Shown one piece after another: positions 55,494 to 64,000 of a stretch of DNA of 64,000 nucleotides (the first letter of the stretch is position 1; each line of letters begins with the position of its first letter). The stretch is taken from the NCBI GenBank assembly GCA_040882505.1, contig JBBEBE010000002.1, forward strand, positions 186,001-250,000, written 5' to 3'. The translations under genes were made by a program, and so were the position numbers. The notes under the pieces were generated by a model. That model was not told where the DNA came from. It ran no database searches and saw only the letters and a list, made by a program, of their open reading frames with translations. The DNA comes from JBBEBE01 sp040882505 (GTDB taxonomy: Bacteria; Bacteroidota; Rhodothermia; Balneolales; Balneolaceae).

Positions 55494-55564
55494 CTCTGCG
55501 CGGCAGTTTCTCTTTTTACTCGATTTTCATTCTGAAAGAGGTGACCATTTTCATTATCTTGCGG

Positions 55565-55579
55565 TTCTGAATTTCAGAA
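55565..55579. promoter_or_regulatory. inverted repeat before lysC
   Basis: TTCTGAA-T-TTCAGAA, a perfect 7-base inverted repeat ending 12 bases before the lysC ATG. A TATCTTG element at 55555-55561 would place the transcript start within it. It may be an operator for the lysine operon; the regulator is unknown. Confidence 0.35.
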
Positions 55580-55591
55580 TATCAAAGATCC

Positions 55592-56953
55592 ATGCCCGAA
55601 CCGATAAAAGTTGCCAAATTTGGCGGGAGCAGCGTTGCGAATGCCGATGCAATGCGCCGTTGTGCCCGAATCATTGCAGATGACCCGGAACGTGCTGTGG
55701 CCGTATTGAGTGCCACTTCCGGAACGACCAATCTTTTGACCTTACTTCCGGAGAAGGCGGAAGGAAATGAACGGGAACAGATTTTCCGATCGATTGAAGA
55801 GAATCACGAATCGATTGCCGACGATTTGAACGTCTCCGAGGAGACGCGACTGGCCGTTCGCGGATACCTTTCCGAACTACGGGAGGTCGCAACCTACGGT
55901 TCGCTCGAATCACTGGAGGTCAAGGACCGGATCTGTTCCTTTGGCGAGCTGATATCGACCACACTCTTTACAGACTTGTTGAACCAGGAGGGAGTGGATG
56001 CCGTCTGGATCGATGCCCGGATGTTGATTCGTACCGATGCACAGTTTGGAAGTGCCGAACCGGACACCGAGGCGATCCGGCACGCGGTCACCGCGCAGCT
56101 TCTCCCGTTGATTGGAGATCGTCGTGTGGTCACCCAGGGATTCATTGGTTCCGAACCGGAAGGAAGAACCACGACGTTGGGACGCGGTGGAAGTGATTTT
56201 ACGGCTGCGTTGCTGGCTGAAGCACTGGATACCCGGGTATTGGAGATTTGGACCGATGTGGATGCGATCTATACAACGGATCCCCGTGTCGTCGAGCAGG
56301 CACAACCCATCACGGAGATTACGTTTGATGAAGCGGCCGAGCTTTCTGTATTCGGAGCAAAAGTTCTCCACCCGGCCACACTCAAACCTGCCATTCGAAA
56401 GGACATTCGGGTCTACGTTGGAAGCAGTATCCATCCCGAACGTCCCGGAACCTGGATTGTACAGAAATCCGGTCAGTTGCCGGTCATTCGTGCGATTTCA
56501 CTTCGTCGGGATCAGACATTGGTGACGGTTCACAGTCTGGACATGTTGCACCGTCACGGTTTTCTGGCACAACTATTCAGAATACTTGCAGATCACCGAA
56601 TCAGTGTGGATCTGGTCACAACCAGCGAAGTCAGTGTCTCCCTGACAATTGATACCAATCATGACGGGTTGAGACATCGACTCTCCTCCGGGGTCATCGG
56701 GGAACTATCCGAATTTGCCGATGTCGAGGTAGAGAAGGGGCTCGTACTGATCGCCCTGGTCGGCAATCAGCTGGACCGGACAGCCGGTATAAGCGGGCAA
56801 CTCTTCCAGCTACTCGACGAGATCAATATCCGACTTATCTGTCACGGAGCAAGTACGCACAACCTCTGCTTTTTGGTCGAGGAGGCCCGGGCCGATGAAG
56901 TGGTTCAGAAACTGCATGCTCATTTTATTGAGCGTGAGGAGGCCTTGTTGTGA
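55592..56953 (+). CDS. lysC: aspartokinase
   Basis: Phosphorylates aspartate, the entry to lysine, diaminopimelate, threonine and methionine. The 453-residue protein has the kinase domain with VAKFGGSSVANADAMRR, SFGELIST, GRTTTLGRGGSDFTAALLA, WTDVDAIYTTDPRV and FGAKVLHPATLKPA. Two C-terminal ACT domains (from about residue 310) are the site of feedback control. Size and motifs resemble monofunctional E. coli LysC-type enzymes. It is first in lysC-dapB-dapA, and the operon context suggests lysine as effector. Confidence 0.93.
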   Translation: MPEPIKVAKFGGSSVANADAMRRCARIIADDPERAVAVLSATSGTTNLLTLLPEKAEGNEREQIFRSIEENHESIADDLNVSEETRLAVRGYLSELREVATYGSLESLEVKDRICSFGELISTTLFTDLLNQEGVDAVWIDARMLIRTDAQFGSAEPDTEAIRHAVTAQLLPLIGDRRVVTQGFIGSEPEGRTTTLGRGGSDFTAALLAEALDTRVLEIWTDVDAIYTTDPRVVEQAQPITEITFDEAAELSVFGAKVLHPATLKPAIRKDIRVYVGSSIHPERPGTWIVQKSGQLPVIRAISLRRDQTLVTVHSLDMLHRHGFLAQLFRILADHRISVDLVTTSEVSVSLTIDTNHDGLRHRLSSGVIGELSEFADVEVEKGLVLIALVGNQLDRTAGISGQLFQLLDEINIRLICHGASTHNLCFLVEEARADEVVQKLHAHFIEREEALL

Positions 56954-57639
56954 CAATAGCCGTAATCGGTACCGGGAAGACCGGACAACATGTCGTGCGA
57001 TTGGCAGAAAAAGCAGGGGAGCGGGTCCTGGCTTTTGACGAGAGTCGAAAGCCGACGGCATCGGCACTGGCAGAGGCGGATGTTGCGGTGATTTTTGTAC
57101 CCGGTGACGCCGCAGAAGAGTTGCTGGATCCACTCCTGGAAGCGGGTATTCCGGCTGCTTGGGGGACTACCGGATTTGATTGGCCGAACGACCTGCCGGA
57201 TCGTGTGAAGCAAGCGGGAACACGCTGGATTATTGCCCCCAACTTCAGTCTTGGAATGAATTTAATCCGTCGTTGTCTGGAAATTTTGGGTCGAGGTGCG
57301 GCGCGTCTTCTCGAAGATCCGGAGTTTCACATTCACGAAGTGCACCACATTCACAAGAAAGATGCACCAAGTGGAACGGCGCTGAAGTGGCAGGAGTGGT
57401 TGAGTCTTGGTGAAGAGGTGTCCATTTCCAGCAGTCGGGAAGGGGATGTGAACGGCGTCCACAGTCTACATGTAAAGACTCCGTTCGAATCGATCTGGAT
57501 CAAGCATGAAGCACATGATCGAGCGATATTTGCCGAGGGGGCACTGTGGGCTGCAACGTATCTGGTAAATGACCGATCGGTTCGCCCCGGAATCTATCGG
57601 TTCGAGACGATTATTGACGAAGTCTTTGATAAAGAATGA
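56950..57639 (+). CDS. dapB: 4-hydroxy-tetrahydrodipicolinate reductase
   Basis: NAD(P)H-dependent reduction of the DapA product in the diaminopimelate pathway. It starts at GTG 56950, overlapping the lysC stop as GTGA. The 229-residue protein has a shortened Rossmann start VIGTGKTGQHVVRLAEK, WGTTGFDW, APNFSLGMNL and the catalytic HEVHHIHKKDAPSGTA. At 229 residues it is shorter than the 240-270 typical of DapB, as in other Bacteroidota. It is coupled to dapA by an ATGA overlap. Confidence 0.95.
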   Translation: MTIAVIGTGKTGQHVVRLAEKAGERVLAFDESRKPTASALAEADVAVIFVPGDAAEELLDPLLEAGIPAAWGTTGFDWPNDLPDRVKQAGTRWIIAPNFSLGMNLIRRCLEILGRGAARLLEDPEFHIHEVHHIHKKDAPSGTALKWQEWLSLGEEVSISSSREGDVNGVHSLHVKTPFESIWIKHEAHDRAIFAEGALWAATYLVNDRSVRPGIYRFETIIDEVFDKE

Positions 57640-58523
57640 AAAAGGTAGAAGAGACAGCTCTTTGGACCGCATTGGTTACACCGATGAATCACGATGAGAC
57701 CATCGATTACGAAGGTCTTGAATCATTGGTTCGTCGTCAAGAGCAAGCCGGGAACGGAATCCTTCTTCTCGGAAGTACGGGAGAGGGGTTGGCTCTGACC
57801 CGGGAAGAGAAACTGGATGTGATTGATTTTGTGACGGCCATGGATCCGGATGTTCCGTTGATGGCGGGAGTGGGTGGTTTTCAGGAGTCGGAACAGCGAG
57901 AATGGATCGAACAGTGCAATGCGACTCGTATCGATGCATTTTTAATGGTCTCTCCACTCTATGCCAAACCGGGGCCAAAAGGGATGATTGCCTGGTTCCG
58001 TTCATTGCTCGATACGGCCGGACGCCCGTGTATGCTCTACAATATTCCGAGCCGAACCGGCAGCCGGATACTTCCCTCGGTCATGCGGGAACTGGCGAAA
58101 CATCCCCGACTTTGGAGTCTGAAGGAGGCGAGTGGCAACCTGGAGACGTATCAGGAGTTTTTGCAACACGTGCCCGGTCTTCCGCTCTACAGTGGGGATG
58201 ATGCCCAACTACCGATCTATGCAGAGGTGGGATGCACCGGATTGGTTTCGGTTGCCGCCAATGTTTGGCCGGAAGCCACGCATCTCTATGTGGATCGAAC
58301 GTTGAGGGGAGAGAGTTCTTCGTTTCGGGAGCTCTGGCAAAAAGCGTCGGATCTTCTCTTTTCGGCTCCGAATCCGGTACCGGTGAAACGACTTTTGGCT
58401 CAAAAGAAGTGGATTGGCTCGGACCAGTTGCGACTTCCGCTTCTGTCATCGGAGCTTGAAACAATGGACCCGCTATTGGATGCCGATCGAGAGATTCGTC
58501 AGTGGGTCCAAGAATCCCGGTAA
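57636..58523 (+). CDS. dapA: 4-hydroxy-tetrahydrodipicolinate synthase
   Basis: Condenses pyruvate and aspartate semialdehyde. The 295-residue TIM barrel shows ALVTPMNHDETIDYEGL, GNGILLLGSTGEGLALTREEK with the catalytic Thr, and SPLYAKPGPKGM. YNIPSRTGSRI and the Schiff-base lysine in LWSLKEASGN complete the set. YSGDDAQLPIYAEVGCTGLVSVAAN completes the active site. The ATG overlaps the dapB stop by four bases. Confidence 0.96.
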   Translation: MKKVEETALWTALVTPMNHDETIDYEGLESLVRRQEQAGNGILLLGSTGEGLALTREEKLDVIDFVTAMDPDVPLMAGVGGFQESEQREWIEQCNATRIDAFLMVSPLYAKPGPKGMIAWFRSLLDTAGRPCMLYNIPSRTGSRILPSVMRELAKHPRLWSLKEASGNLETYQEFLQHVPGLPLYSGDDAQLPIYAEVGCTGLVSVAANVWPEATHLYVDRTLRGESSSFRELWQKASDLLFSAPNPVPVKRLLAQKKWIGSDQLRLPLLSSELETMDPLLDADREIRQWVQESR

Positions 58524-58623
58524 CGGAGATCCAACCGGCCGGATACCATTCCTGACAAATGGACCTTCCGGTACCCATGATTGCCGGAGATCCTGTGAAT
58601 TTCGAGAATCAATGGAGAATATG

Positions 58624-59373
58624 ATGAGTGACTGGAAACAAATTCTGGACGAACTGGAAGCTGGAACATTGCGTGCGGCCGAGCCGGATGGTGAGGAGTG
58701 GAGAGCCAATGTAGAGGTAAAAGAAGGAATTCTCGCAGCCTTCAAGGCAGGGGAGAATATCTCGTTGGAGGGAAATTGGGATGGATTTGTTGATAAACAC
58801 AACCTTCTCCCGCGACGGTTTGTACCGGCAGACGGGGTTCGTCTGGTTCCGGGAGGGTCGTCGGTTCGACGCGGCGCATATGTCGCCAAAGGAGTTATTT
58901 TGATGCCTCCTGCATATGTGAATACGGGAGCCTATGTGGATGAGGGGACCATGGTGGACAGCCACGCGTTGGTCGGATCCTGTGCTCAAATCGGCAAACG
59001 CGTTCATCTTTCTGCAGGGGTGCAAATTGGAGGTGTTCTCGAACCCGTGGGATTGCGACCGGTGGTCATTGAAGATGATTGTTTTGTCGGCGCCGGATCC
59101 GTTATTGTAGAGGGGATACTGGTAAAGAGACGCGCAGTGATCGCGCCCGGCGTGACGCTGTCCAAATCCATTCCGGTATACGACTGTGTACACGAAACGT
59201 TGTTGGGCAAGGGAGCCTCTATTCCAGAGGGTGCAATCGTGGTTCCGGGAACGCGCCCGGTTGGCAGTAGATGGGCAGAGGAACAAGGATTGAACGTCGC
59301 ATGTGCACTCATTGTAAAGTACAGGGACGAAGGAAGTGACGCGTCCCTGGAACTGGAAGATGCGCTTCGGTAG
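58624..59373 (+). CDS. dapD: tetrahydrodipicolinate N-succinyltransferase
   Basis: Left-handed beta-helix acyltransferase that succinylates tetrahydrodipicolinate, so this organism uses the succinylase branch to diaminopimelate. ATG 58624 is preceded by GGAG at 58614-58617 and gives 249 residues; the frame extends to 58414 inside dapA. Hexapeptide repeats are visible, with GVILMPPAYVNTGAYVDEGT, VDSHALVGSCAQIGKRVHLS and GGVLEPVGLRPVVIEDDCFV. It is 100 bases after dapA and probably part of the same operon. dapC and dapE are not in the window. Confidence 0.95.
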   Translation: MSDWKQILDELEAGTLRAAEPDGEEWRANVEVKEGILAAFKAGENISLEGNWDGFVDKHNLLPRRFVPADGVRLVPGGSSVRRGAYVAKGVILMPPAYVNTGAYVDEGTMVDSHALVGSCAQIGKRVHLSAGVQIGGVLEPVGLRPVVIEDDCFVGAGSVIVEGILVKRRAVIAPGVTLSKSIPVYDCVHETLLGKGASIPEGAIVVPGTRPVGSRWAEEQGLNVACALIVKYRDEGSDASLELEDALR

Positions 59374-59379
59374 ATTGGT

Positions 59380-59397
59380 ACACTCCCGAAGGGGTGT
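59380..59397 (+). terminator. weak hairpin after dapD
   Basis: ACACTCC and GGGGTGT pair (one wobble) around a CGAA tetraloop just after the dapD stop. No T-run follows. Confidence 0.35.
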
Positions 59398-59505
59398 TCG
59401 ACCGATTGCCGGAGTTGGTAAAGATTGAAAGTGTAAGGAAAAGGGTCGGGATCCTTCTTATACTCGGAACAGACAACGACAAATTGACCAAGGCAGGAGC
59501 CAACC

Positions 59506-59976
59506 ATGAGTTCACTGAATAAAGCGATGATTATTGGGCGTCTGGGGCAGGACCCGGAAGTTCGTTATACACAATCCAATACAGCTGTAGCGACACTGAA
59601 TATTGCGACCAACGAACGGTTCAAGGATCGCAATGGCGAATTTCAGGAGCGTACCGAGTGGCACCGTGTTGTAGCATGGGGACGAACAGCAGAGATCTGT
59701 CAGCAGTATCTGAAAAAGGGTTCCCAAGTCTATATTGAAGGGCCCATCCAGACGCGGGAGTGGGAAGACAAAGAGGGGCAGAAACGTTATACCACAGAGA
59801 TCAAGGCGCTAACACTGACCATGCTCGATTCACCGGGAAGAGGTCAGGATGGTGGTGGTGGCTATGCCCCGTCTCAGGGATCTGCCCAGCGACAGGGCTC
59901 CAATAGTGGTGGCGGGAGTGCGCAAGGAGTAGATCTGGGTGGCATGGATGACATGGACGATGATCTCCCCTTCTGA
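59506..59976 (+). CDS. ssb: single-stranded DNA-binding protein
   Basis: Coats single-stranded DNA in replication and repair. The 156-residue protein has the OB fold (MNK-like start SSLNKAMIIGRLGQDPEVRY, ATNERFKD, ERTEWHRVVAWGRTAEICQQYLKKG), a Gly/Ser/Gln-rich linker and the acidic protein-interaction tail ending MDDDLPF. GGCAGGAG upstream may be the ribosome site. The gldE-like gene follows after 62 bases, the order commonly seen in Bacteroidota. Confidence 0.97.
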   Translation: MSSLNKAMIIGRLGQDPEVRYTQSNTAVATLNIATNERFKDRNGEFQERTEWHRVVAWGRTAEICQQYLKKGSQVYIEGPIQTREWEDKEGQKRYTTEIKALTLTMLDSPGRGQDGGGGYAPSQGSAQRQGSNSGGGSAQGVDLGGMDDMDDDLPF

Positions 59977-60038
59977 AAAGTTGCTCCTGCAAAACTGAAC
60001 ATGTACATTTTTTTTGACCCAGAACGAATCGACGGTTA

Positions 60039-61427
60039 TTGGAAACGCTCGACGAACCTCCAAGTCTCTACCCGGATATCACCCTTGCGGCCGATGCTGC
60101 TTTGGCAACGGTTGGTGAGCCCATCACATTGGTGACGTGGCTGGTCTTTGTCGGTGTCATCATTGCCGGCTTGATTCTCAGTGCCCTTTTCTCCGGTTCG
60201 GAGGTGGCCTTTTTCTCGATGGCCAATCAGATGGACAAGCTGGATCGTGATGCCAGACCCGGCGGGTTGGACGACCGAATCATTCGGATGCTCCAGAAGC
60301 CGCGCCGGCTTTTGGCGACCATCCTGATTGGCAATACATTTGCCAATATTGTCACATCGGTGGCCGCAGCCGTATTGACCGGACGTTTGGCTGCCAATTA
60401 CGGGTTGGCCGGATTTTGGGTCTATGCGTTTGAAGTGGTGGTTCTCACCTTTACAATCCTCATTCTGAGCGAAATCACACCCAAAATGATCTCGATCAAC
60501 CATCCTCTTCGGATGGCTCGGCGGTTTACCAACTTCATCTACCTGCATTTTCTGCTATTGAAGCCGGTTGCTGCACTGATTGCCGAGAGTACGCTCTCGC
60601 TTGAACGTCGATTGCCACGTCCGTCAAACCGGATGACAACCGAAGATCTGCGGACCATGGCCGAAGTGGGGGAGAAGTCAGGATCGATTCACGGGGACGA
60701 GCGCGAAATTATCGAGAATGTGATCGAGTTTGGTCATACGGAGGTTCGTGAAATTATGACCTCTCGTGTAAACATTGTTGCCGTTTCGGTCGACCATTCC
60801 CTTCGCGATGTCATTGAATTGATTCGCACCAAAGGGTATTCCCGCATGCCGCTTTACGAGAATGATCTGGATACGATTCCCGGTGTGATATATGCAAAGG
60901 ATGTCCTTCCATACATCCATTCTGATCTGGATACAACGACCATCAATTGGCGCAGTATTGCACGCCGTACCCTGTTTATTCCGGCGACCAAGAAGCTGGA
61001 TGACTTGTTGCGTGATTTCCAGCAAGAGAAGACCCACCTGGCCATTGTTGTTGACGAATATGGTGGAACAGAAGGTCTGGTGACGCTGGACGATATCCTG
61101 GAGGAGATTGTCGGCGAGATGGGCGATGAGTATGACGAGGCAGACGAAAAACCCTACAAACGGTACCGGAATGGAGTCTGGCTCTTTGATGCCGGTGTGG
61201 ATCTGGATGATGTGGAAAAGTTGCTCAAGCGGCAGATTACCACCGACACAGACGAGTATGAGACACTGGGGGGTCTGGTTTATTATTTGAGTGAGCGAAT
61301 TCCCGGAGTCGGAGAGAGAATCAGCTATCGCGGATTGGAGTTGACGGTCCATTCTGTACGCAACAACCGGATCCGGAAGATTCGCATCCAACCACTTCAC
61401 CCGTTGAAACCTTCCCGGGGGGAGTAG
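60039..61427 (+). CDS. GldE-like CNNM/CorC-type membrane protein with CBS domains
   Basis: A 462-residue membrane protein with a DUF21 (CNNM) domain of three to four membrane segments (about residues 30-165, GLILSALFSGSEVAFFSM and SEITPKMISINHP). A CBS-domain pair follows (about 210-330; REIMTSRVNIVAVS, HLAIVVDEYGGTEGLVTLDDI), then a C-terminal CorC/HlyC domain (WLFDAGVDLDDVEKLL). The start is TTG 60039; a GTG near 60133 is an alternative. Position directly after ssb suggests GldE, a protein linked to gliding and T9SS function in Flavobacterium, but the family also includes Mg/Co efflux proteins. gldD, often its neighbour, is absent here. Confidence 0.85.
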   Translation: METLDEPPSLYPDITLAADAALATVGEPITLVTWLVFVGVIIAGLILSALFSGSEVAFFSMANQMDKLDRDARPGGLDDRIIRMLQKPRRLLATILIGNTFANIVTSVAAAVLTGRLAANYGLAGFWVYAFEVVVLTFTILILSEITPKMISINHPLRMARRFTNFIYLHFLLLKPVAALIAESTLSLERRLPRPSNRMTTEDLRTMAEVGEKSGSIHGDEREIIENVIEFGHTEVREIMTSRVNIVAVSVDHSLRDVIELIRTKGYSRMPLYENDLDTIPGVIYAKDVLPYIHSDLDTTTINWRSIARRTLFIPATKKLDDLLRDFQQEKTHLAIVVDEYGGTEGLVTLDDILEEIVGEMGDEYDEADEKPYKRYRNGVWLFDAGVDLDDVEKLLKRQITTDTDEYETLGGLVYYLSERIPGVGERISYRGLELTVHSVRNNRIRKIRIQPLHPLKPSRGE

Positions 61428-61433
61428 ATTCAA

Positions 61434-62495
61434 ATGGGTGATGCCAGCGGATCCAGCGAAAAGCCGTCCATTCGTCGAAAGGTCTCCCTGAAGGCGTGGA
61501 ATACGTTGGGAGTCGAAGCAACCGCTCAAACACTTTACCAGATTACCCGAAAGGAACAGATCGACGAACTGTACTCTTGTCATCGGATCTCCGGAAACTT
61601 GCTTGTCCTGGGTGGCGGCAGTAATGTTCTGTTGAAAGATCCTCTACCGGACCCCGTTGTAAAAATGGAAATTTCGTCGCTCGAGGTGGTCCATGAGTCC
61701 GACCAAGAGGTACATCTGCAAGCAGGGGCTGGTGTGGTTTGGCATGAGTTGGTACGCTGGGCAGTCGAGCGAGATTTGGGCGGTTTGGAGCAACTTGCAT
61801 TGATACCGGGCACGGTGGGTGCAGCCCCCGTTCAGAATATAGGTGCCTATGGGGTCGAGCTTGCAGACCGGATGGTATCACTGGAGGCGTTTGACCTCAC
61901 AACGGGAAAATGGAAGATCATGGAACCCGGGATGTGTGATTTCGGGTACAGAGAGAGTCTGTTCAAAGGACGCGAACGCGGTCGATACGTGATTGGATCG
62001 GTGACATTTCGCCTGATCCGGAGTGGGTATACACCCTCGAGTGACTATCGAGCGCTGTCGGAGTGGCTGGAGAATCAGGAGGTTCGGGAGCCGACCATCC
62101 AGAATGTGTTTGATGCCGTGGTGGCCATTCGACAATCCAAACTTCCGGATCCAACCGTGATCGGGAATGCCGGCAGTTTTTTTAAAAATCCCGTCCTTTC
62201 GGTCGGGCAGTTGGAAACGATTCGAAGCCGGTTCGCAGATGTACCGTTCTATCCGGTAAATGCGGAGTTGGTTAAAGTGCCGGCTGCCTGGCTCATCGAG
62301 AATGCAGGGATGAAGGGCATTCGGGAGGGGAATGTCGGAACCTGGCCGGAGCAGCCACTGGTTCTCATTAACTACGGGGATGCCGGTGCCGAGGAGATAC
62401 TGACGTTTTCCGACCGTATTCGGCGACGGATTCTCGAAATGTTCGGAATCGACCTGGAGCGGGAAGTGACATTGATTTCAGCGAATGACTCCTGA
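61434..62495 (+). CDS. murB: UDP-N-acetylenolpyruvoylglucosamine reductase
   Basis: FAD/NADPH enzyme that makes UDP-N-acetylmuramate. The 353-residue protein is of type I MurB: WNTLGVEA, LLVLGGGSNVLL (FAD binding), ALIPGTVGAAPVQNIGAYGVE, FGYRESLFK (the type I YRES loop), IGNAGSFFKNP with the catalytic serine, and the C-terminal Glu in WLIENAGMKG. It starts 6 bases after the gldE-like stop and overlaps the next gene by 11 bases, so all three are likely cotranscribed. Confidence 0.95.
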   Translation: MGDASGSSEKPSIRRKVSLKAWNTLGVEATAQTLYQITRKEQIDELYSCHRISGNLLVLGGGSNVLLKDPLPDPVVKMEISSLEVVHESDQEVHLQAGAGVVWHELVRWAVERDLGGLEQLALIPGTVGAAPVQNIGAYGVELADRMVSLEAFDLTTGKWKIMEPGMCDFGYRESLFKGRERGRYVIGSVTFRLIRSGYTPSSDYRALSEWLENQEVREPTIQNVFDAVVAIRQSKLPDPTVIGNAGSFFKNPVLSVGQLETIRSRFADVPFYPVNAELVKVPAAWLIENAGMKGIREGNVGTWPEQPLVLINYGDAGAEEILTFSDRIRRRILEMFGIDLEREVTLISANDS

Positions 62496-64000
62496 AGAGA
62501 CGGCAGACAAGAGACGGTGGTCTCCGCGTGAGATTCGACGACATTTGGGCTGCCCGTTACGTATTCACTACGAACAACAGGCAGACGATCCTCCGGTACG
62601 TCATCCGCTTCGAAACCCGAGTCGAAGTTTGATCCGGCGCCTGCTTCAGATGCGATATCCCGGGGGTGAGTCCCTTCAAAACGAGGGATCGAACCGGGCT
62701 GCCCGAACGATAGAACGATTGAAGGGTGAGCAGGAGGTCCGACTCTACGATGCCCAGGTAGAGGTCTCTCTGCTATCCATGCGCTTCCCGCTGATTGTTC
62801 GGACTGGTGACCACGTGACCCTTTTTCTGACCTACGAGCGACTTTGGCGGTCGTCTGCACATCGACTTGTCCGAATGCCGGGGGGGCGATCTTCCCTGTT
62901 CAAAGCTCTTCAGGAGGGTGCATTGGGTCGTTGGGCTCTGCGTCAACGGCTTCCGGATTGTTCGGTCGAGGTGCGTTTGGTCTTTCCGGATGCCCGGTTC
63001 CAGGGAGAGAAAGCAGAGTTCTTCGAACGGTTGGCTCGGGCAGAACCACTCGAAGATTCAGAGAAAGATCTGTTGGTCGAGATCGAAGCAGAGGCGTTGT
63101 TGGACCGTGTAGAGAGCGGTCTGGAGAGTGACCGATTGCACCCGTCCATGCAGGGGAAGTCACTGGATGAGCAGTTGAATGCACTGGAACGGGTTCGCGT
63201 TGGAGAAGAGGACCCGCCTTTTGAGGTAAGTTCGGCGTGTCAGGGGTGCCGTTGGCAAAGGCCGGTTCCCGAGTGGAAGCATCCTGGTTGTTGGTCGGTT
63301 CGGCTTGGAGAGAAGGCTCCGGAGGGGGATCTTTTTTCCTTGATTGGAAGAGGAAATCGAGAGGCGTTGGCAGAGGGATCACTGGAGCCGGGGTGCCTGG
63401 AACTTCCGGAGGGGTGGAGGGAATCGAATGTCATGAACCCACCGGTCTCCCGATTCTCGACATCGCATCGGCGTGCACTGCAAATCTTGAGTGCACGCGG
63501 AACGCAAGTTCCCCGGGAATGGGTCCGAAAGGAGCTGTGGGATTCGCTGGATTCGGTGGAGTGGCCTCTCCATTTTATCGATTTTGAGGCGGCAGCCTGC
63601 CCCGTCCCCCTTGGGGTTGGGAAGCGACCCTATGAATCGGTCTTGTTTCAATTTTCGTGTCATACATTGGAAGAGGATGGGACAATCCATTGGAATGGGT
63701 GGCTGGAGTCAAACAAGCTGGAGGGAACGACTGCCCGGTTTCTGGATGCACTTCTCGCAGTCCCCGATCTTTCGAGAGGAACCATTGTCCACTTTTCTCC
63801 GTTTGAACGGCAGGCTCTGAATCGACTCTTTTCGGAAGTTTCCAGGTCTGTTCCGAAGGGGCATGCGGTGCTGGAGAAACTTCGAACGTTGACACAACGA
63901 TCGACCGGATTTCTGGATATGGGGCATCTGCTTCGGGACTATTTTCACCACCTTGACTTGAACGGGTCGTTGGGTCTCAAAGCGGCTCTTCCGGTTCTTT
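62485..64000 (+). CDS. DUF2779-type nuclease-like protein, truncated by window end
   Basis: An open frame from ATG 62485 to the window edge (at least 505 residues). The C-terminal part matches DUF2779, an RNase H-like exonuclease-type domain: LHFIDFEAAACPVPLGVGKRPY (the D-x-E motif), VLFQFSCHTLEEDG, IVHFSPFERQALNRL and the late DYFHHLDLNGSLGLKAALPVL. Related proteins carry an N-terminal Cas4-like nuclease with an iron-sulfur cluster. Here a lone early Cys (HLGCPLRIHYEQQ) and a later CQGCRW with another Cys about 14 residues on look like that cluster, but I cannot find a clear D-(x)n-ExK catalytic set. It overlaps murB by 11 bases. The rest of the protein lies beyond the window. Confidence 0.7.
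   Translation, partial: MTPEETADKRRWSPREIRRHLGCPLRIHYEQQADDPPVRHPLRNPSRSLIRRLLQMRYPGGESLQNEGSNRAARTIERLKGEQEVRLYDAQVEVSLLSMRFPLIVRTGDHVTLFLTYERLWRSSAHRLVRMPGGRSSLFKALQEGALGRWALRQRLPDCSVEVRLVFPDARFQGEKAEFFERLARAEPLEDSEKDLLVEIEAEALLDRVESGLESDRLHPSMQGKSLDEQLNALERVRVGEEDPPFEVSSACQGCRWQRPVPEWKHPGCWSVRLGEKAPEGDLFSLIGRGNREALAEGSLEPGCLELPEGWRESNVMNPPVSRFSTSHRRALQILSARGTQVPREWVRKELWDSLDSVEWPLHFIDFEAAACPVPLGVGKRPYESVLFQFSCHTLEEDGTIHWNGWLESNKLEGTTARFLDALLAVPDLSRGTIVHFSPFERQALNRLFSEVSRSVPKGHAVLEKLRTLTQRSTGFLDMGHLLRDYFHHLDLNGSLGLKAALPVL

Noticed and set aside
55388..55591. lysine riboswitch before lysC
   Set aside because: The region is too short, contains two opposing promoters, and shows none of the conserved five-helix lysine aptamer layout.

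Overview
The window looks like a chromosomal housekeeping segment from the Bacteroidota/Rhodothermota/Balneolota group, with moderately high GC and acidic proteins. The assignment rests on a full-length SprA (the outer-membrane channel of type IX secretion), a GldE-like protein next to ssb, a type III glutamine synthetase, an OstA-like protein paired with LptC, a tiny AURKAIP1/COX24-type ribosomal protein, and promoter elements of the Bacteroidota form TTTG-N19-TAnnTTTG. I see no tRNA or rRNA gene, insertion sequence, prophage or CRISPR array. The genome cannot be named from the sequence.

Layout. 1-11990: classical menaquinone genes on the minus strand (menF-menD-glycosyltransferase-menH-menB, then menA-menC-menE). 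Glutamine synthetase III sits between the two blocks on the opposite strand, and a GT4 glycosyltransferase is embedded between menD and menH. 12157-16155: a small DUF4290-like protein, a cystathionine beta-synthase core enzyme, and the LPS-export permeases LptF/LptG. 16442-23680: sprA. 23793-30775: lnt, rsmI, a VOC-fold protein, grpE-dnaJ and a bifunctional penicillin-binding protein. 30816-35777: purK-purE, prfA, inorganic pyrophosphatase and an AI-2E-type permease. 35737-40079: an AGCS symporter in one transcription run with lptC and an OstA-like gene, then HU. 40381-54361: a minus-strand run NFACT(rqcH)-aroK-aroB-tamB-rnr, ending in a large protein that joins a metallopeptidase domain, a TolB-like propeller and an Omp85-type barrel. 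54439-59373: an unknown protein, the 29-residue ribosomal protein, then lysC-dapB-dapA-dapD for lysine and diaminopimelate synthesis. 59506-64000: ssb, gldE-like, murB, and a DUF2779 nuclease-like protein cut by the window end.

How the genes work together. Many of the genes serve the cell envelope: LPS export (LptF, LptG, LptC, OstA-like), lipoprotein acylation (Lnt), type IX secretion (SprA, perhaps GldE), outer-membrane assembly (TamB and a barrel protein), and peptidoglycan (DapA/B/D, MurB, PBP1). Others make quinone, chorismate and purines, or serve translation and proteostasis (PrfA, RsmI, RqcH, RNase R, GrpE/DnaJ).

The best candidates for something undescribed are the peptidase-propeller-Omp85 fusion downstream of tamB and rnr, which could act as an unusual TamA-like partner, and the pterin-glucosyltransferase-like enzyme translationally coupled to menH inside the menaquinone operon.
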